Assembly: GCA_030549335.1 (NCBI GenBank)
Contig: CM060196.1
Span: 13,593,501-13,657,500 of the forward strand
Origin: Pontederia crassipes
Taxonomy: Eukaryota; Streptophyta; Magnoliopsida; Commelinales; Pontederiaceae
Length of the DNA: 64,000 nucleotides
Direction of reading: 5' to 3'
This document shows positions 24,101 through 35,600 of the stretch, piece after piece. The notes under the pieces are model-generated. The model saw nothing but the letters and a program-made list of their open reading frames with translations. It did not search any database and was not told the origin of the DNA. Positions within the stretch are counted from its first letter, which is position 1. Each line of letters begins with the position of its first letter. The position numbers and the translations under genes are program-made.

Positions 24101-27100
24101 CATTCATTCTCATTAACATTTCATAAGGCCATTTGTGTTTTAGTTCATGAGGGTAAACTTAAGTTAAAAACTTCCTTGGTTAAATATTTTTGAGGATACT
24201 TACAATATTTTTTAATTCTTTTTTAGAGGTTGGAAACTATGGCTAATTTTCATTGTTATATATACCATTGTGCTATAGCTGTAGGTCTAAACATGGATAT
24301 TATGACCTTACAATGCTTTATCATTTAATATAGTGTTTTTCCTCCGATTTTTTTCTCAATAAGGGAAAGATGACCATTCCCATTAAATAATTATTGAAAT
24401 GTAAACGTGTAGCCCTAGATAAAGTATATCAATCCTCTTTAAAAAAGAATGTGTGAATACATGGTTAGGATGGAAATTATATTCCTAGATTGCACTTCAA
24501 AATAAAACATTTGCATGATGAGTTATTTTCTACGAAGTATTAGACACCCTTAAAGATGACCTTGTTGCACCAGATGTAAGTTCTGATAGTTAAGTAACTG
24601 GTGTCACCCACATGCGCTGAGATATGAAAACGTGACATGACTCATATGTAATGTCCTTACAGAAAATCAGCTATATGCCAATCTGTCCTTTTATAGTCCC
24701 AGTCAATAGAAGCAATAGCTTCGTTTAAAAAAAAAAGAAAAGAAGCAATAGCTTAGAAATTCCAATTAGTGCTCTGCTTTCTATGCCACCTGAGTTCAGT
24801 CCTTGGAAGTTGGAACCAATTGTTTTGTCAATCATTTTTTTTAGAGCAGAAAGGATGACTACCATTTTGGTAGACATCCAAATTTATTAATAATAAAAAG
24901 AGGTTACATCATAATTACAACAAAAGTAACTGAATGCCGAATTTCTCCCTCCACCACTACTCGCACGACCATATGCTACATAACTCTACAGCCTGTGTGG
25001 CAATATTATCCGTGTTGTATCGCCCTCTTGGAGGAAGAGGGAACCAATGGATGTTCAATGCTCCACAACACATTTTGAAGCTCCCCCTCAAAAGAAAAAA
25101 ACACATTATGAAGCTAGCCTTTTCCAAGTCTACACCAAGATGGACAACTCTGCATAGTTTTTTTAGAGTATGCATGTCAGAAGTGAGCTCTTTTAGCTTA
25201 AGTTATGTTAGAAAGTCTAACTTCTCATGATATTTAGTTTCTGCGTTCATCTCTTTGTTTATGTTGATTCGTTTCATTTGGTGAGTACTGTTCATGTGCA
25301 TAAACAATTGAATACTTTCCCTAAAAAAAATTGAATGCTGTGCATGAACAATTTCTTATAGGAGTCCCGATACTTCATCTCTTTGTTTATATTAATTCGT
25401 TTCCTTTGGCTAAAAATTGTTATGTTAACTTGCAAGATGAAAATGTACATCACCGGTTCTTTTCTGTATTTTATACTTATAGGGGTGTCCTTGTTGGTCT
25501 CTGTAAAATATTTCACTAGGTGAATGATGTGGAGTCTCAAAGTTTGCATCTCAAGTCTGCATCCCATTGTAACACTTGGTTTTTGACCTTGGCTTGTGAT
25601 TTAAGCATTGCAGCGTGGAACCTTGTTCACTCTAACCACTTGTCTTCAGAACTTCTAGTAAAAAGGGAAATTTTTCTTTATTGGACTTGTGCAACAATTA
25701 CCATGACTTCCTTTTTATTTAGCCAGTCTTTTAAGCTGTCTATTGTTTATGGTCGTGATGAATTTAATCGCGTCTAAATCTTCAAGTTCTGCGCTTGCAA
25801 ATTTAAGGTTAATTGAATCCCTTTGTTAAGAGATGATATTCGATTATGCTATTTTTTGTTTTTGAATAAGTATTAAGTCTACTTTTCAAAATAAAAGTAT
25901 TGATCTCTATGCGACTACAAATCACAGGCAGTTGCTTTGGCTCTCCGGAAAGTTCCTCAATGTAACAGCTCTTGGATGAATGACTTCATTCGCCAGTAAA
26001 TATCTCAAATCTGATTGTGAATGTTAAGAATTTCTTTTGTCCAGGTACCAGAAATGATCATATATATCTTTGTAATATATGCAGGTATAGTGATGTGAAC
26101 ATCAACGTTGCTGTACAAACTGATAATGGGTTGTTTGTTCCAGTCATTAAGGTACATAATGGAAGGTGTGCTTTTGTTCTTTTAATTCATGTGACTATAA
26201 CACTGAATAATTTTGCAGGATGCAGACAAGAAAGGGTTGTCTACAATTGCTGAAGAGGTTAAACATTTGGCTCAGAAAGCAAAAGATAACAGTCTAAAAC
26301 CAGAAGATTATGAGGTATCTGGGCATGGTTCTGATCAGTTCAAAACTCTTGCTTCAAGGGTACTGCAACTTAACCAACATTGAATGCTTTGCAGGGAGGC
26401 ACATTTACTGTGTCGAACCTGGGAGGGCCTTTTGGTGTGAAACAATTTTGCGCCATCATAAATCCTCCTCAATCTGCGATTTTAGCTGTTGGATCTGGTA
26501 AATATTTTACCTATTTTTTCTGCATCATGGAAGATATATCTATCTGCGTATTAAATTATATGTTGAGGTTATCCTTTTGTTGCATTCATAAGAGCTGAAA
26601 TTGCCAGAACATGGCTCCAACAGAATAGAGGGATGATGTTTTGCCACAAGCTTTTGTACATGCAAATTTCAAATGACAGCAGTAATTTAACGAGTGCCTG
26701 TTCGATGAGATACTGTTGAACAAATGTCTATAATAAAACATACATAATTTTCTTCAGACAGACATAACTGAAGTTCGTATTTATAATTTTCTATTTCAAC
26801 TGAAGTTCTTACGACCCTCAAAAAGTATGCCCACGCAGTTGCTTTAATGGTTTTTGCTGACCAATTACATCTAAAGGATGTAACAAGCTGTACTTTAATG
26901 ATTTTTCTACTTGAACAGCTGAGAAGAGAGTACTACCTGGTGCTGGTCCTGATCAGTTTGAGTTTGGTTCTTTCATGTCGGTCACACTGAGCTGCGATCA
27001 TCGTGTAATTGATGGTACGCCTGAATTCTCACGAAAGATTATGCATCCAATTTACATATAATCACTTTTGAATCTAAATTTTTTTAGGAGAGTTTTGAAT

Positions 27101-27198
27101 CTAAAATTGTTATTTTACTGATGTTAGGTGCTATCGGCGCCGAGTGGTTGAAAGCATTTAAGGGCTACATTGAGAACCCGTACTCCATGTTACTGTGA
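18129..27198 (+). CDS. DLAT: Dihydrolipoamide acetyltransferase, E2 of mitochondrial pyruvate dehydrogenase, 19 exons
   Basis: Exons: 18129-18167, 18321-18423, 19337-19398, 19510-19592, 19669-19709, 20855-20910, 21020-21094, 21237-21329, 22195-22431, 22524-22596, 23130-23230, 23312-23397, 23942-24017, 25928-25995, 26085-26151, 26219-26314, 26395-26497, 26919-27014, 27128-27198. All junctions keep frame (541 aa, the usual plant length). An Arg/Ser-rich presequence (RRFSTAA, then FSSGSD near 109) targets the mitochondrion. The lipoyl domain follows: MPSLSPTM, then DKA at 154-156 with Lys155 as the lipoylated residue. Next come a Pro/Glu linker and the E1/E3-binding domain (about 246-288, [21 protein letters not shown]). 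The acyltransferase core ends in SCDHRVIDG (His514, Asp518) and ENPYSMLL. It transfers acetyl groups from E1-bound intermediate to CoA in the matrix. Intron 10 has two in-frame acceptors 9 nt apart (exon 11 start 23130 or 23139). Intron 12 carries a SINE. Confidence 0.95.
19710..20854 (+). other. Intron 5 of the E2 gene
   Basis: AT-rich intron of 1.1 kb with donor GTAAAT and acceptor TGATTAG. No internal gene or repeat recognised. Confidence 0.8.
21330..22194 (+). other. Intron 8 of the E2 gene
   Basis: Contains the 92-bp perfect tandem duplication annotated separately and a TTTTTTGAGAGGGGG motif near 21745, which resembles the tail of a small retroelement. Otherwise unremarkable. Confidence 0.8.
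21866..22049. repeat. Perfect 92-bp tandem duplication in E2 intron 8
   Basis: 21866-21957 and 21958-22049 are identical along all 92 bases by eye, each starting ATTGTATCTATTTC and ending AAAGGGAGAAC. The junction is exact, with no gap. Absence of any difference indicates a recent event or gene conversion. Confidence 0.95.
23667..23676 (+). repeat. Putative target-site duplication of the SINE, left copy
   Basis: CTATAATGAT occurs 19 bp before the SINE head and again at 23898-23907, just after its tail. The offsets on both sides mean the true element boundaries may extend beyond the conserved core. Confidence 0.45.
23696..23883 (+). mobile_element. SINE (Au-type, 188 bp) in E2 intron 12
   Basis: Begins AACTCCGCCTATGTTTTATA, contains GGTCCCAAGCCCGG and GGGTTGTGTTAGG, then the tail CCCACCTAGTGGGATAAGG with a (TTG)n end. 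Same orientation as the host gene. The length and TTG tail fit the plant Au SINE family, recognised from memory. Head and tail match the ends of the LINE at 58029-61298. Confidence 0.85.
24018..25927 (+). other. Intron 13 of the E2 gene
   Basis: 1.9-kb intron. It holds a 14-bp direct repeat around an A-rich 19-bp insert (24708-24754). It also holds a short hairpin-containing retroelement-like end (about 24836-24905, GGATGACTACC..GGTAGACATCC beside a poly-T). No gene seen. Confidence 0.7.
24708..24754. repeat. 14-bp direct repeat flanking an A-rich 19-bp insert
   Basis: AGAAGCAATAGCTT at 24708-24721 is repeated exactly at 24741-24754. Between them lie 19 bp dominated by A (CGTTT then A-rich). 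This has the form of a target-site duplication around a minimal poly-A insertion. Confidence 0.7.
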
Positions 27199-28523
27199 AA
27201 CTTGAACTGCATCATTTCATTTTTGTAGGAAATGTCAAATAATGCCCCCAGTTCCTTTGATTCTTTTGTCATTTGTTTTCCATCTCTCTCTTAACTTTTG
27301 CAATGATCTGGGACCCAAAAACACCTGAGCTGCAGAGCCGATACAAGATGACCACTTGTTTTGTAAAATTTGAACTAGCATTCGCCCTGATGCAAGTGGG
27401 GCTGAAGCAAATGTCATAAGATAACATTTTATCTGGTTAAAATCTTAGTTATTGCCCTTCCCATGTGTTCCATCATTATTTCCACTTTCAAGTAAGTTCC
27501 TACTCCTAGATTGAATGGATTTTGACTAATAAATTTGAGCTCGGTATTTAATCTTATGATCGTGTTAGGACACACTTCTTTTTATTATGTAATGCTATTT
27601 TTTTTCCTTTTAGACGTGACTTTACTCAGGTTATTTGGTATTATTACTTTCCGGTTCATCAAATTGTTATAATGTAGTCAAGATCTCGATCTTACGATTT
27701 TACAGTCTTACTGCCTCTTATCGATAATTTTATGTGTAAGATTTTAATACGATTTTAATTTTGATCACGCGATATTATAATCTTATTCGATCATGGACAA
27801 TAATATAATCGTTTAAATAATAATTAAACATATATTTATGCTAATGAAATTAATTTAGATGAAGTTTAATTAAATATGATAAAATTATAAAAAGTATATA
27901 TTTATTATTTTTAAAAAATAATTTTATTAATAAGTTACGATTCTCTATTCATTCTTATGGTTTTTTATCTTCCTTCGATTTTATCTTAACTACTTTGATT
28001 ATAATGTTGGGGTTCATATTGGAACGCTCTCTAAATTTTTGATGCTATATTGTGTATGGTTTGCCTAAACTTAGTAACCTACTTATCTTTTTTGCATGTT
28101 CTCCGAAACCATAAAACTCTTTATTCAACTCTCCCAGATTTTTCTTCTCAAGTTTCTTACTGTTTTTCCATTAAAATCTGTCAATTATTTTTGTTATTTT
28201 AAAAGTGTAACTCGATGGACTTGTTGCATCTTTGTAATTTGATTTTTTTTTCTAACTAAATGCCACTTGATTCTTCTGCGGTGATTCCACTTTACTTTTT
28301 TCCATGTTACTTTTCAAAGTCTGTCGACGCTCTCTGCCGTAATTCCAATTACTGTTTCCATCACTTTCTATTTTCTGTTGCTTCAGTTCAGTGACAGTTA
28401 TGTTGTTAAATAAAAAAAATAACAATAAAAGAAGTAGGGAATCGCGACCCGTTGGCCGGAGAGTCCTGTCAACTATGAGAGTTTTGTCAAGCCCAAAGGA
28501 GTCCGTACGGATGCCGGCTTGGT

Positions 28524-28526
<3 letters not shown>

Positions 28527-28580
<54 letters not shown>
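28527..28580. repeat. (TA)n microsatellite, 54 bp
   Basis: Uninterrupted TA run in the E2 to S1P intergenic space. Confidence 0.95.
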
Positions 28581-28582
<2 letters not shown>

Positions 28583-29129
28583 CTAAAAGCTTTGCACATC
28601 CATTAATTAATGTATAGTCCGATACCCATTAATAAAATTGAATTGAACTATTGATATATGAATTTTATATATTATATATGTCAATCAAATAGACTATTAC
28701 ATTATTTACTCATGTAATGATAAATAAGAAATAACAAATAATGAATAAACATACGCAAATGAAATAAAAAGAAAAAAAATCAAAATATTAGGGGAAATTT
28801 AAATAATAAAAACAGGGGAAAATTTTAATTGTTCTACTTACTAATTATTTAATTAATGGATACAAAAGGAGAAAGAGAAAAAAAAATGAGTTGGTCAGTA
28901 AAATTAGTAAGAAGAATATGCTATAAAATCTGTGAAAATTAGAAAAAAATTATTGGAAAAGGAAAAAAAACATTGTTGGTATATTTTAGTTTAGCTTATA
29001 AAACATTAAAACTCCTTATTGAATTGACTACATAATTTTCAGCAAGTATTGGAAGCTCCTCTTTCTTTTATTTGATCATTTTTTTTCATACACTCTCCCC
29101 TGTCCCTCACACACTCTCGTCCTATCTCA

Positions 29130-29134
<5 letters not shown>

Positions 29135-29170
<36 letters not shown>
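29135..29170. repeat. (AT)n microsatellite, 36 bp
   Basis: Uninterrupted AT run. Confidence 0.95.
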
Positions 29171-29173
<3 letters not shown>

Positions 29174-29764
29174 TCTCATTGTTTTTTGCTTAGAATTCTA
29201 TATTTTACTTATATAAATATAAAGTTATAAAGTAACTCCTATCTTATTATTAAAAATATCAACATATTTAATTAAGTTAATAAAAATGCTGATCTAATCA
29301 TAAAAAAAATTAGTAATTAATCTATAACTTATTAATTAACCCCTTGTTGTTCGATTTGCTATCCATTGTGTATCCACAAAGTTAGATATTCTATTTCAAG
29401 ATTTGAAAGGCATATCACGGAGTTTAATGGCATTTCAACTATCAGGGTATCTATAAATCATCATAATATATATGGCACCATTTTGCAACAAAAGATCAAA
29501 GTCACTGCAAAATAATATCGAAGATAACAAAGCTGAAGGCAACTTTCGTTGACAATGCATTAAGCAACACCTTGACACAACATATTGAAACAAATCAAAA
29601 GATAAAGCACTGTAAAGTAATATTAGAACATCGATTCACATGACACTGATGATTAACCTTTATACATCATTCATCTCCAACTACCAATGACTATTTTTTC
29701 CATCAATGATTTTGATGTTGCATTGCTTTACATTGATTTCATGACTTTCATATTAGGGCTATCT

Positions 29765-31625
29765 CTAGTATGGTCACCCAAGTTTAGAAATGTTTCAACC
29801 AAAGTCATTGCGACTGGTTATTCAACTGCTGGACCACTTACGTGACGCTGACATGCATGTTTTTGTGGCATCACGTCAACATTTTCTTTCTCTTTCACAC
29901 CAATTTTTTAAAAAATAAAAATATCACATCAGTATTTTCTCTTTTATCTACCTAAACTTAATTTTATATCTGCATGGTCATTCAACTTTTCAAAATTTTC
30001 AAACACGGTCATTCAACTTTACAAAATTTCAATCACGATCATCAATCAAAATTTAAAATAATAATAATAACAATAAAATAACTAAATGGACTTAAATGGA
30101 CCCGACACGATTTGGGCACGACAAATCGGATCGGACCGTCCAAATTTTTATATAAATTTAATATATAATATTATAATAATTAATATTATTAAATTATGTA
30201 AATAAAAAATAGAAAAAGTAAAATACATATTACTTTTTTCCCTAAAATTTGTACTAATAGAAATTATAATATATGATATTATGATTATTAGATATGTAAT
30301 AAAATTTTTTGCATATAAAATAATATTAATGTAGATTAAAGATTTAAACATATAAAAAATATCATAATTATGATTTGGCTTAACACCCCGCTAGATGTCA
30401 GTGGCCCAATATGATTTGGCTCGGCCATGATGAAATCTCACGCAAAATCGTACCGAGCCATTCAATGGGTTGTTGGACCGTGTCCGACATTTGGCAGGGT
30501 GTTGAATCATAACCATGATATTTTTATTTATTATTATTTTATTATTTATTATTATTATTTAAAGTTTTTAATGATAATCGTGATTGAAATTTTGTAAATT
30601 TGAATGACCGTGTCTAAAAAATTTGAAAAGTGAGAATAACCATGCAATTACTAAATTAAGTTTGGGTAGATGAGAATAAAAATATTACCGTGACATTTTT
30701 ATTTTTAAAAAGTTGATGTGGAGGAGAAAGAAAATGCTAACATAATATCATATAAGCATTCACGTCCAAGGTTGTCAGGATCTCTTTCCGAGATAAGATC
30801 GTAAGGGACTTCGAGGATCGAGGATCGTAGGATCGGATCGAGGATCGTAAGATCCTACCCCATGAATAAAAATTATTTTTTAATAAAAAATAATAAAGTA
30901 GTGTATTTATTCATAAATATTATGTTTATATATAAGTTAATTAAACATTGGCCATTAATACTTTATTGATATTTTCAAGTCTAATAGATAATTTTTTTAT
31001 ATCATCCGAAAGACAATATGATATATTATTAAAAAATACTAAAATAATAATATATAATATTTTATCTTAATGAATTATAATATTTATTAATGTGCAATAT
31101 GATTCTTAGTATATGTGCAATAATAAGAATTAATTTTGATGTAAGATAATATAATATTAGATTCATAACATAACATTAGAGAATATTAAAATTCATGAAA
31201 GTGAGACTAAGATATACAATATATATAAATAAAATAGTTAAATCTAATTTTCTCAAGGACCTTTATGTTTACTTCTATTTTTTATTCGAATAAATTAAGT
31301 TGTGCTAATTTTGTAGGATCGCTAGGATCGTAAGATCCTACCGATTTTAAGATTCGACTATAGATCCGGTATAGATCCTACGTTTAAGATTATCTAGATA
31401 GGATCGGAATCGTTTTCTGTCCGAAGGATCGTAAGATTACTATCCGGATTGGGATCTTGACAACCATGTTCACGTCAGTGGTCTACCGATTGACTGACTG
31501 GAATCGATCACGATGACCTTCATTGAAATATTTTTGAAATTGAATGATTGTTGTACTAGAAAGTGAAGTTGAATAACCATGCTAAGAATACATATAAGTT
31601 GGATGACTATAATTGAAATTTATTC
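29765..31625. mobile_element. Long-inverted-repeat (foldback or MULE-like) element, interrupted by a MITE
   Basis: Two arms are inverted copies. The clearest segment is about 29977-30048 (TGGTCATTCAACTTTTCAAA..CACGGTCATTCAAC..TTTCAATCACGATCAT) against about 30570-30650 in reverse complement. Outer parts (GGACCACTTACGTGA..ACATTTTCTTTCTC at 29840-29895) match the reverse complement of 30725-30765 plus 31471-31500, the right arm being split by the nested hAT-like MITE. The arms are diverged. The outer ends are approximate and no target duplication was established. Between the arms lies AT-rich DNA without an ORF. Confidence 0.6.
30767..31468. mobile_element. hAT-type MITE (702 bp) nested in a foldback element
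   Basis: Ends CAAGGTTGTCAGGATCTC and (reverse complement of the right end) CATGGTTGTCAAGATCCC match at 15 of 18 positions. TTCACGTC is duplicated exactly on both sides (30759-30766 and 31469-31476); 8 bp is the hAT target size. Subterminal GATCGTA/GGATCGTAAGATCC repeats on both sides are typical of hAT transposase-binding regions. No transposase ORF, so it is non-autonomous. Confidence 0.85.
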
Positions 31626-32609
31626 CTTAACATTATTCTATTAATTCATTCTTTTATATATTCAACCACAAAGCTACTATGTAGCGTGTGCCAAAGACAT
31701 TGCTCCGCCACGAGATGAATGTATGCAAACATATGGTCCTAGGATGTCTTTCTTTTATTATCATTTACCTTCCGAATACTACTATGTGGATCAAACTTTT
31801 CTCACAGGATGATAAGCTCCTCACCTCCGCGGAAGTAAAGGAGGATTGTCCTTCCTCATTTGTTATTACAATTATATATATAACGATCCGAAAAGAATCA
31901 TGGTAATACAAGGGCACATAAAAATACAAGAAAGCTTTATCCCGAATAAAACTTTAGATGACAACTAAAACCTTCAGCCCCTTGATTAAAAACTAATATA
32001 TCTGAATATTGAGATACTCGAAGCAAAGAGAATCCAAGGTTGATGGCTAAACCGAATGGCGGAATTGTCGTGTATTATAATTTTCCCGCAACGAATTTGC
32101 ACGATGTCCCCGAGGCAGATGAAGAATGTTTCACTTGTTTCAGGGTAACTAATAACATGATATGACAACGGACGCCAAGAGAGATGAATTTTATATGCTT
32201 GAACTCCAACATATATTTTCCAAATGAACCATGGACACTGCTACAAAATCTTGAAATGTAGAACGCCTCTCAGTAATGATCCCTGCCACATTTCTAAACT
32301 AAAAAGAGAATGAAGATTGAGAATGTTCTTTGTTCAATCCTATAGAAGTTACATTGTACTTGAGAAGAAAAAGAAAGGGGGCCACATGCTTGCTATTTGT
32401 ACGACACAAGATTTGATACATACAACAAGGCCGTAATTCCATTAAATCTCATGTTAATACCTATTTTAGTTCAGGGGTAAAATTGAATGGTTAAAGGTCC
32501 CATAATATGTTTATGAATGGAGATCCCATAACCTGCTATATTTTGCTGGAGAATCAACTGGCAGTAAAGAAAGAAAAATCTACGTTTAAATAAAATATAG
32601 TTTGTGGAA
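31626..32609. other. Intergenic region and 3' UTR side of S1P
   Basis: Contains the S1P 3' UTR (on the - strand, just below 32610). The remainder is ordinary AT-rich sequence; no gene or repeat recognised. Confidence 0.6.
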
Positions 32610-35600
32610 CTAGGCAGAGCTAGCTAGCCGGCTTCCTCCAGAACCTTTTCGTCGTCGACGACGCCTTTGCCGCACTCTCCAACTTAAGAATGATATGAAA
32701 CCTGATGAAAAAAATTAAATTTGTTACTAATGAGTACATTGAGTTACAATATTTTTGAAAAAAAAAATATGATAATCAAGGTTGTACTTACAAGCCAAAG
32801 CAACAAGACCAGGTACAAGCCATTGACCTACCATTAACGTTGGAACATCAACCTGCAAAGATGAATATTCTTTTAGGGGGAAATCAGGAAAACTTTGGCC
32901 GTCTACAAGTAAACATAAAATGAATTCAAATGATTAAGTCTGAATGTGAATGATTTTTTACTAGTGGAAAAGGGCAGTGTGCTGTCAACTAAAGAGTGAG
33001 GATGCATGCGAAGAAAACAGCAGGATAGGGATGTTTGTCATATAACAATATTTTCTTCCAATAAAAAAAATATTTCCTTCAATCTGGTTAATCTAAAGAA
33101 TTAGAAAGAATTAGGCATTTACTATAACAAACAAGTCATCAAGGGCTTAATTCTGCATGTATCAACATAATGTCTATAGCAGAGACTAGTCTGACACTGA
33201 TAGATGACAAACAAAGTTCACAAACTGAGACGTACTAAGCTGAGTAACATTATGATGTAATTTCAACACAGAAAAGTCGGCCAAACATAAATGAAATTTG
33301 GGGTGTGCTCCAAGGAAGATTCTAATGTGGACCGGTGTAAAATAAGTTTAAATTTTTTCCTCCACAATAGCTTCATGAATTCATGTTGTTCAGAAAATTA
33401 AAACTTGAAAAGATAAAATATAATGATTTTCCTCCAAAACTCTTTTTTAAAGCTTAGTTAACCAGAATTCATGTTCAAAATTGAGAAAAACTTTCTAACC
33501 TCTTCATGGTTGAGCAAACCCAAGAAATCCATGTTATTTTTGAAATCAGGTTTTCCAAATTGCCCAGAGATATTGCCTTCTCTTACTTCAATTGTAGTTT
33601 GATCTGAATGTTTTGATACTGGAACTGTAATATTCAAGTTGGTTTCCACTGTAATTGATGGATAACCTGGAAGTTTCCGGTTCCTACCCACTAGTTGAAT
33701 GCCATAACCTTTTGTACCCCAGACTTCAAATCTGGAGTCGTGATGGCAGATCAAATCCTTGCCAACCACTGAAGAATATGAAGAGAAATTTACATCTGTT
33801 CTGCGAGATGGTAACTGGCCATCATCCTCAAGCAGGAAATTAGTTTTAGCAGAGTCCGAGAAAAGAACTGGATCTTTGACATTCATGTTTGTAAAATCTA
33901 AAATCTTTCTCAGAAGCCAATAACAATTTGTTACCATATGACTACTATCAAGACAATTTGAATCCCCATACACTGCAACCTTTCCCTTGCCAACTTCCAC
34001 AAGTCCAAGAATTGGAAAATCCTACATCAGAGAAGTGTAACAAATAGTATCATAAATATGAGTCATTATAAAACAAGATGATGCACTACCGTAAGCTCGA
34101 TACATAAATTTGTCGTCTATGTACAATAAAAGATTTAATCCTAGCAACTTAAAAATCTGTATCACATTCAACAGTACAAATCATAGTTTTTTTTTTTTGA
34201 GAGGAAATATGTACTAATTATTAGTATATTCTTTAAATAAGTTTCTTTTGTTGTTGTTTTCATCATGGTCCTCAATGTAATCCGAGTTCTTTTAACAACC
34301 TATTATGGGCCATGAATTCATACTTGATGTTGACCAATCCATAACAGATCCCAAGTTAGTTGTTTATTAGGCAGTGAAGTCCTAGAACTACTCACACTTC
34401 GTTACATGTAAATAAAAGAAGAAGGGGTAAACTCCTCACCTTGGTCATTCCTGAAGCCTGTAGAATGTTTTGTGATGCACTGCTTTCTGAATTATCCTGA
34501 AATTCAAAACTATGTAAATAACCACCCTGAGGAAACTTCACAATATCAGTTCCGGAGGCATAATGACTCTGTTCTCCATTGATAGAGAAATCACCATTCA
34601 GAATTTTGTCCCCAAATGCAACACCTAATGGGCCCAAAAGATCATTAAGAGCTGGAATATTTGCACCTCCAGTAACTGGGGTCCACCAGCTGCGGGTATT
34701 ATCGTCAAAAAATTTCATTCTAATCATTGAATCCACATTGTACCACTCAGCAAATACAGCAAGTCCCAGACCTTTATTGACAATATCATCTCTGAGTTTA
34801 TCAATTTCTTCTACAAAATACTCATCTTCAAGATCTACCATAAGCAGTGTTCCATAATGACTAGCATCAAAGCAAGTAAATGGTGATCCTAGAGTTTCAA
34901 CATAATATCCAGCATCTCTTAACATGTTATACATGATGTGGAAATTTGTATGCAGATGATCTCCATGCCAATCAAGAATGTCATTTCGGACATCCAAAGA
35001 ATCTCTTGGAATATATCCAGGTGGGTACTTTATGTTGTGATATTGGTCCCACAGTATTCTTCTTGATCTAGAAGGTGTGGGGACCACTTTTAGTTTTAAA
35101 TAAAGTACACAGGAAGTTCTTCGTGGATCCTTCTCCCCAGGGGGTGGAGGGCTGAACACTGTTAATGTAACATTGCCTTCAATTATGCCTGAAAACTGAG
35201 CACCTTCATCCTTTATCTGCATGTGAAGTGCAAGATACCCAGTCCAGGGCCAGATCACATCAGAATATGTGAAATGAATACTTAGAAGATTCCCCACCTC
35301 GTCGAAAGGATGCCATGATGGTGGGGTATCAACATACCCAATGACTCCCATGCCATTCAAGATTGTAGCATTGAAGATAACTGGCATAGCTCCAGCATAC
35401 AGTGGTTGCCTACAGAAAGGCCAAGTGTATGGGCAATCTGTATAGTCTAGAACACTGGGGAAAATGCTGGCTCGTGGTTGATAGTTTTTTAGGATTTGAT
35501 AAGACTCCCAACTGGTAAAATGGTGAACTAGTTTAAAAAGTAGTTGATTGATGTAATTGAGCTTTATAAATATAAAGAAACATACAACTTACAGATTAAG

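Larger units (their letters stand above)
27199..29764. other. Intergenic region 3' of the E2 gene
   Basis: Includes the E2 3' UTR (about 27199-27450), then AT-rich DNA with two long (TA)n microsatellites (28527-28580 and 29135-29170). No coding potential is credible. Frames reading YIYIYI are microsatellite translations. Confidence 0.7.

Noticed and set aside
28252-28606. Frames containing YIYIYI runs
   Set aside because: Translation of the (TA)n microsatellite, with no other coding signal.
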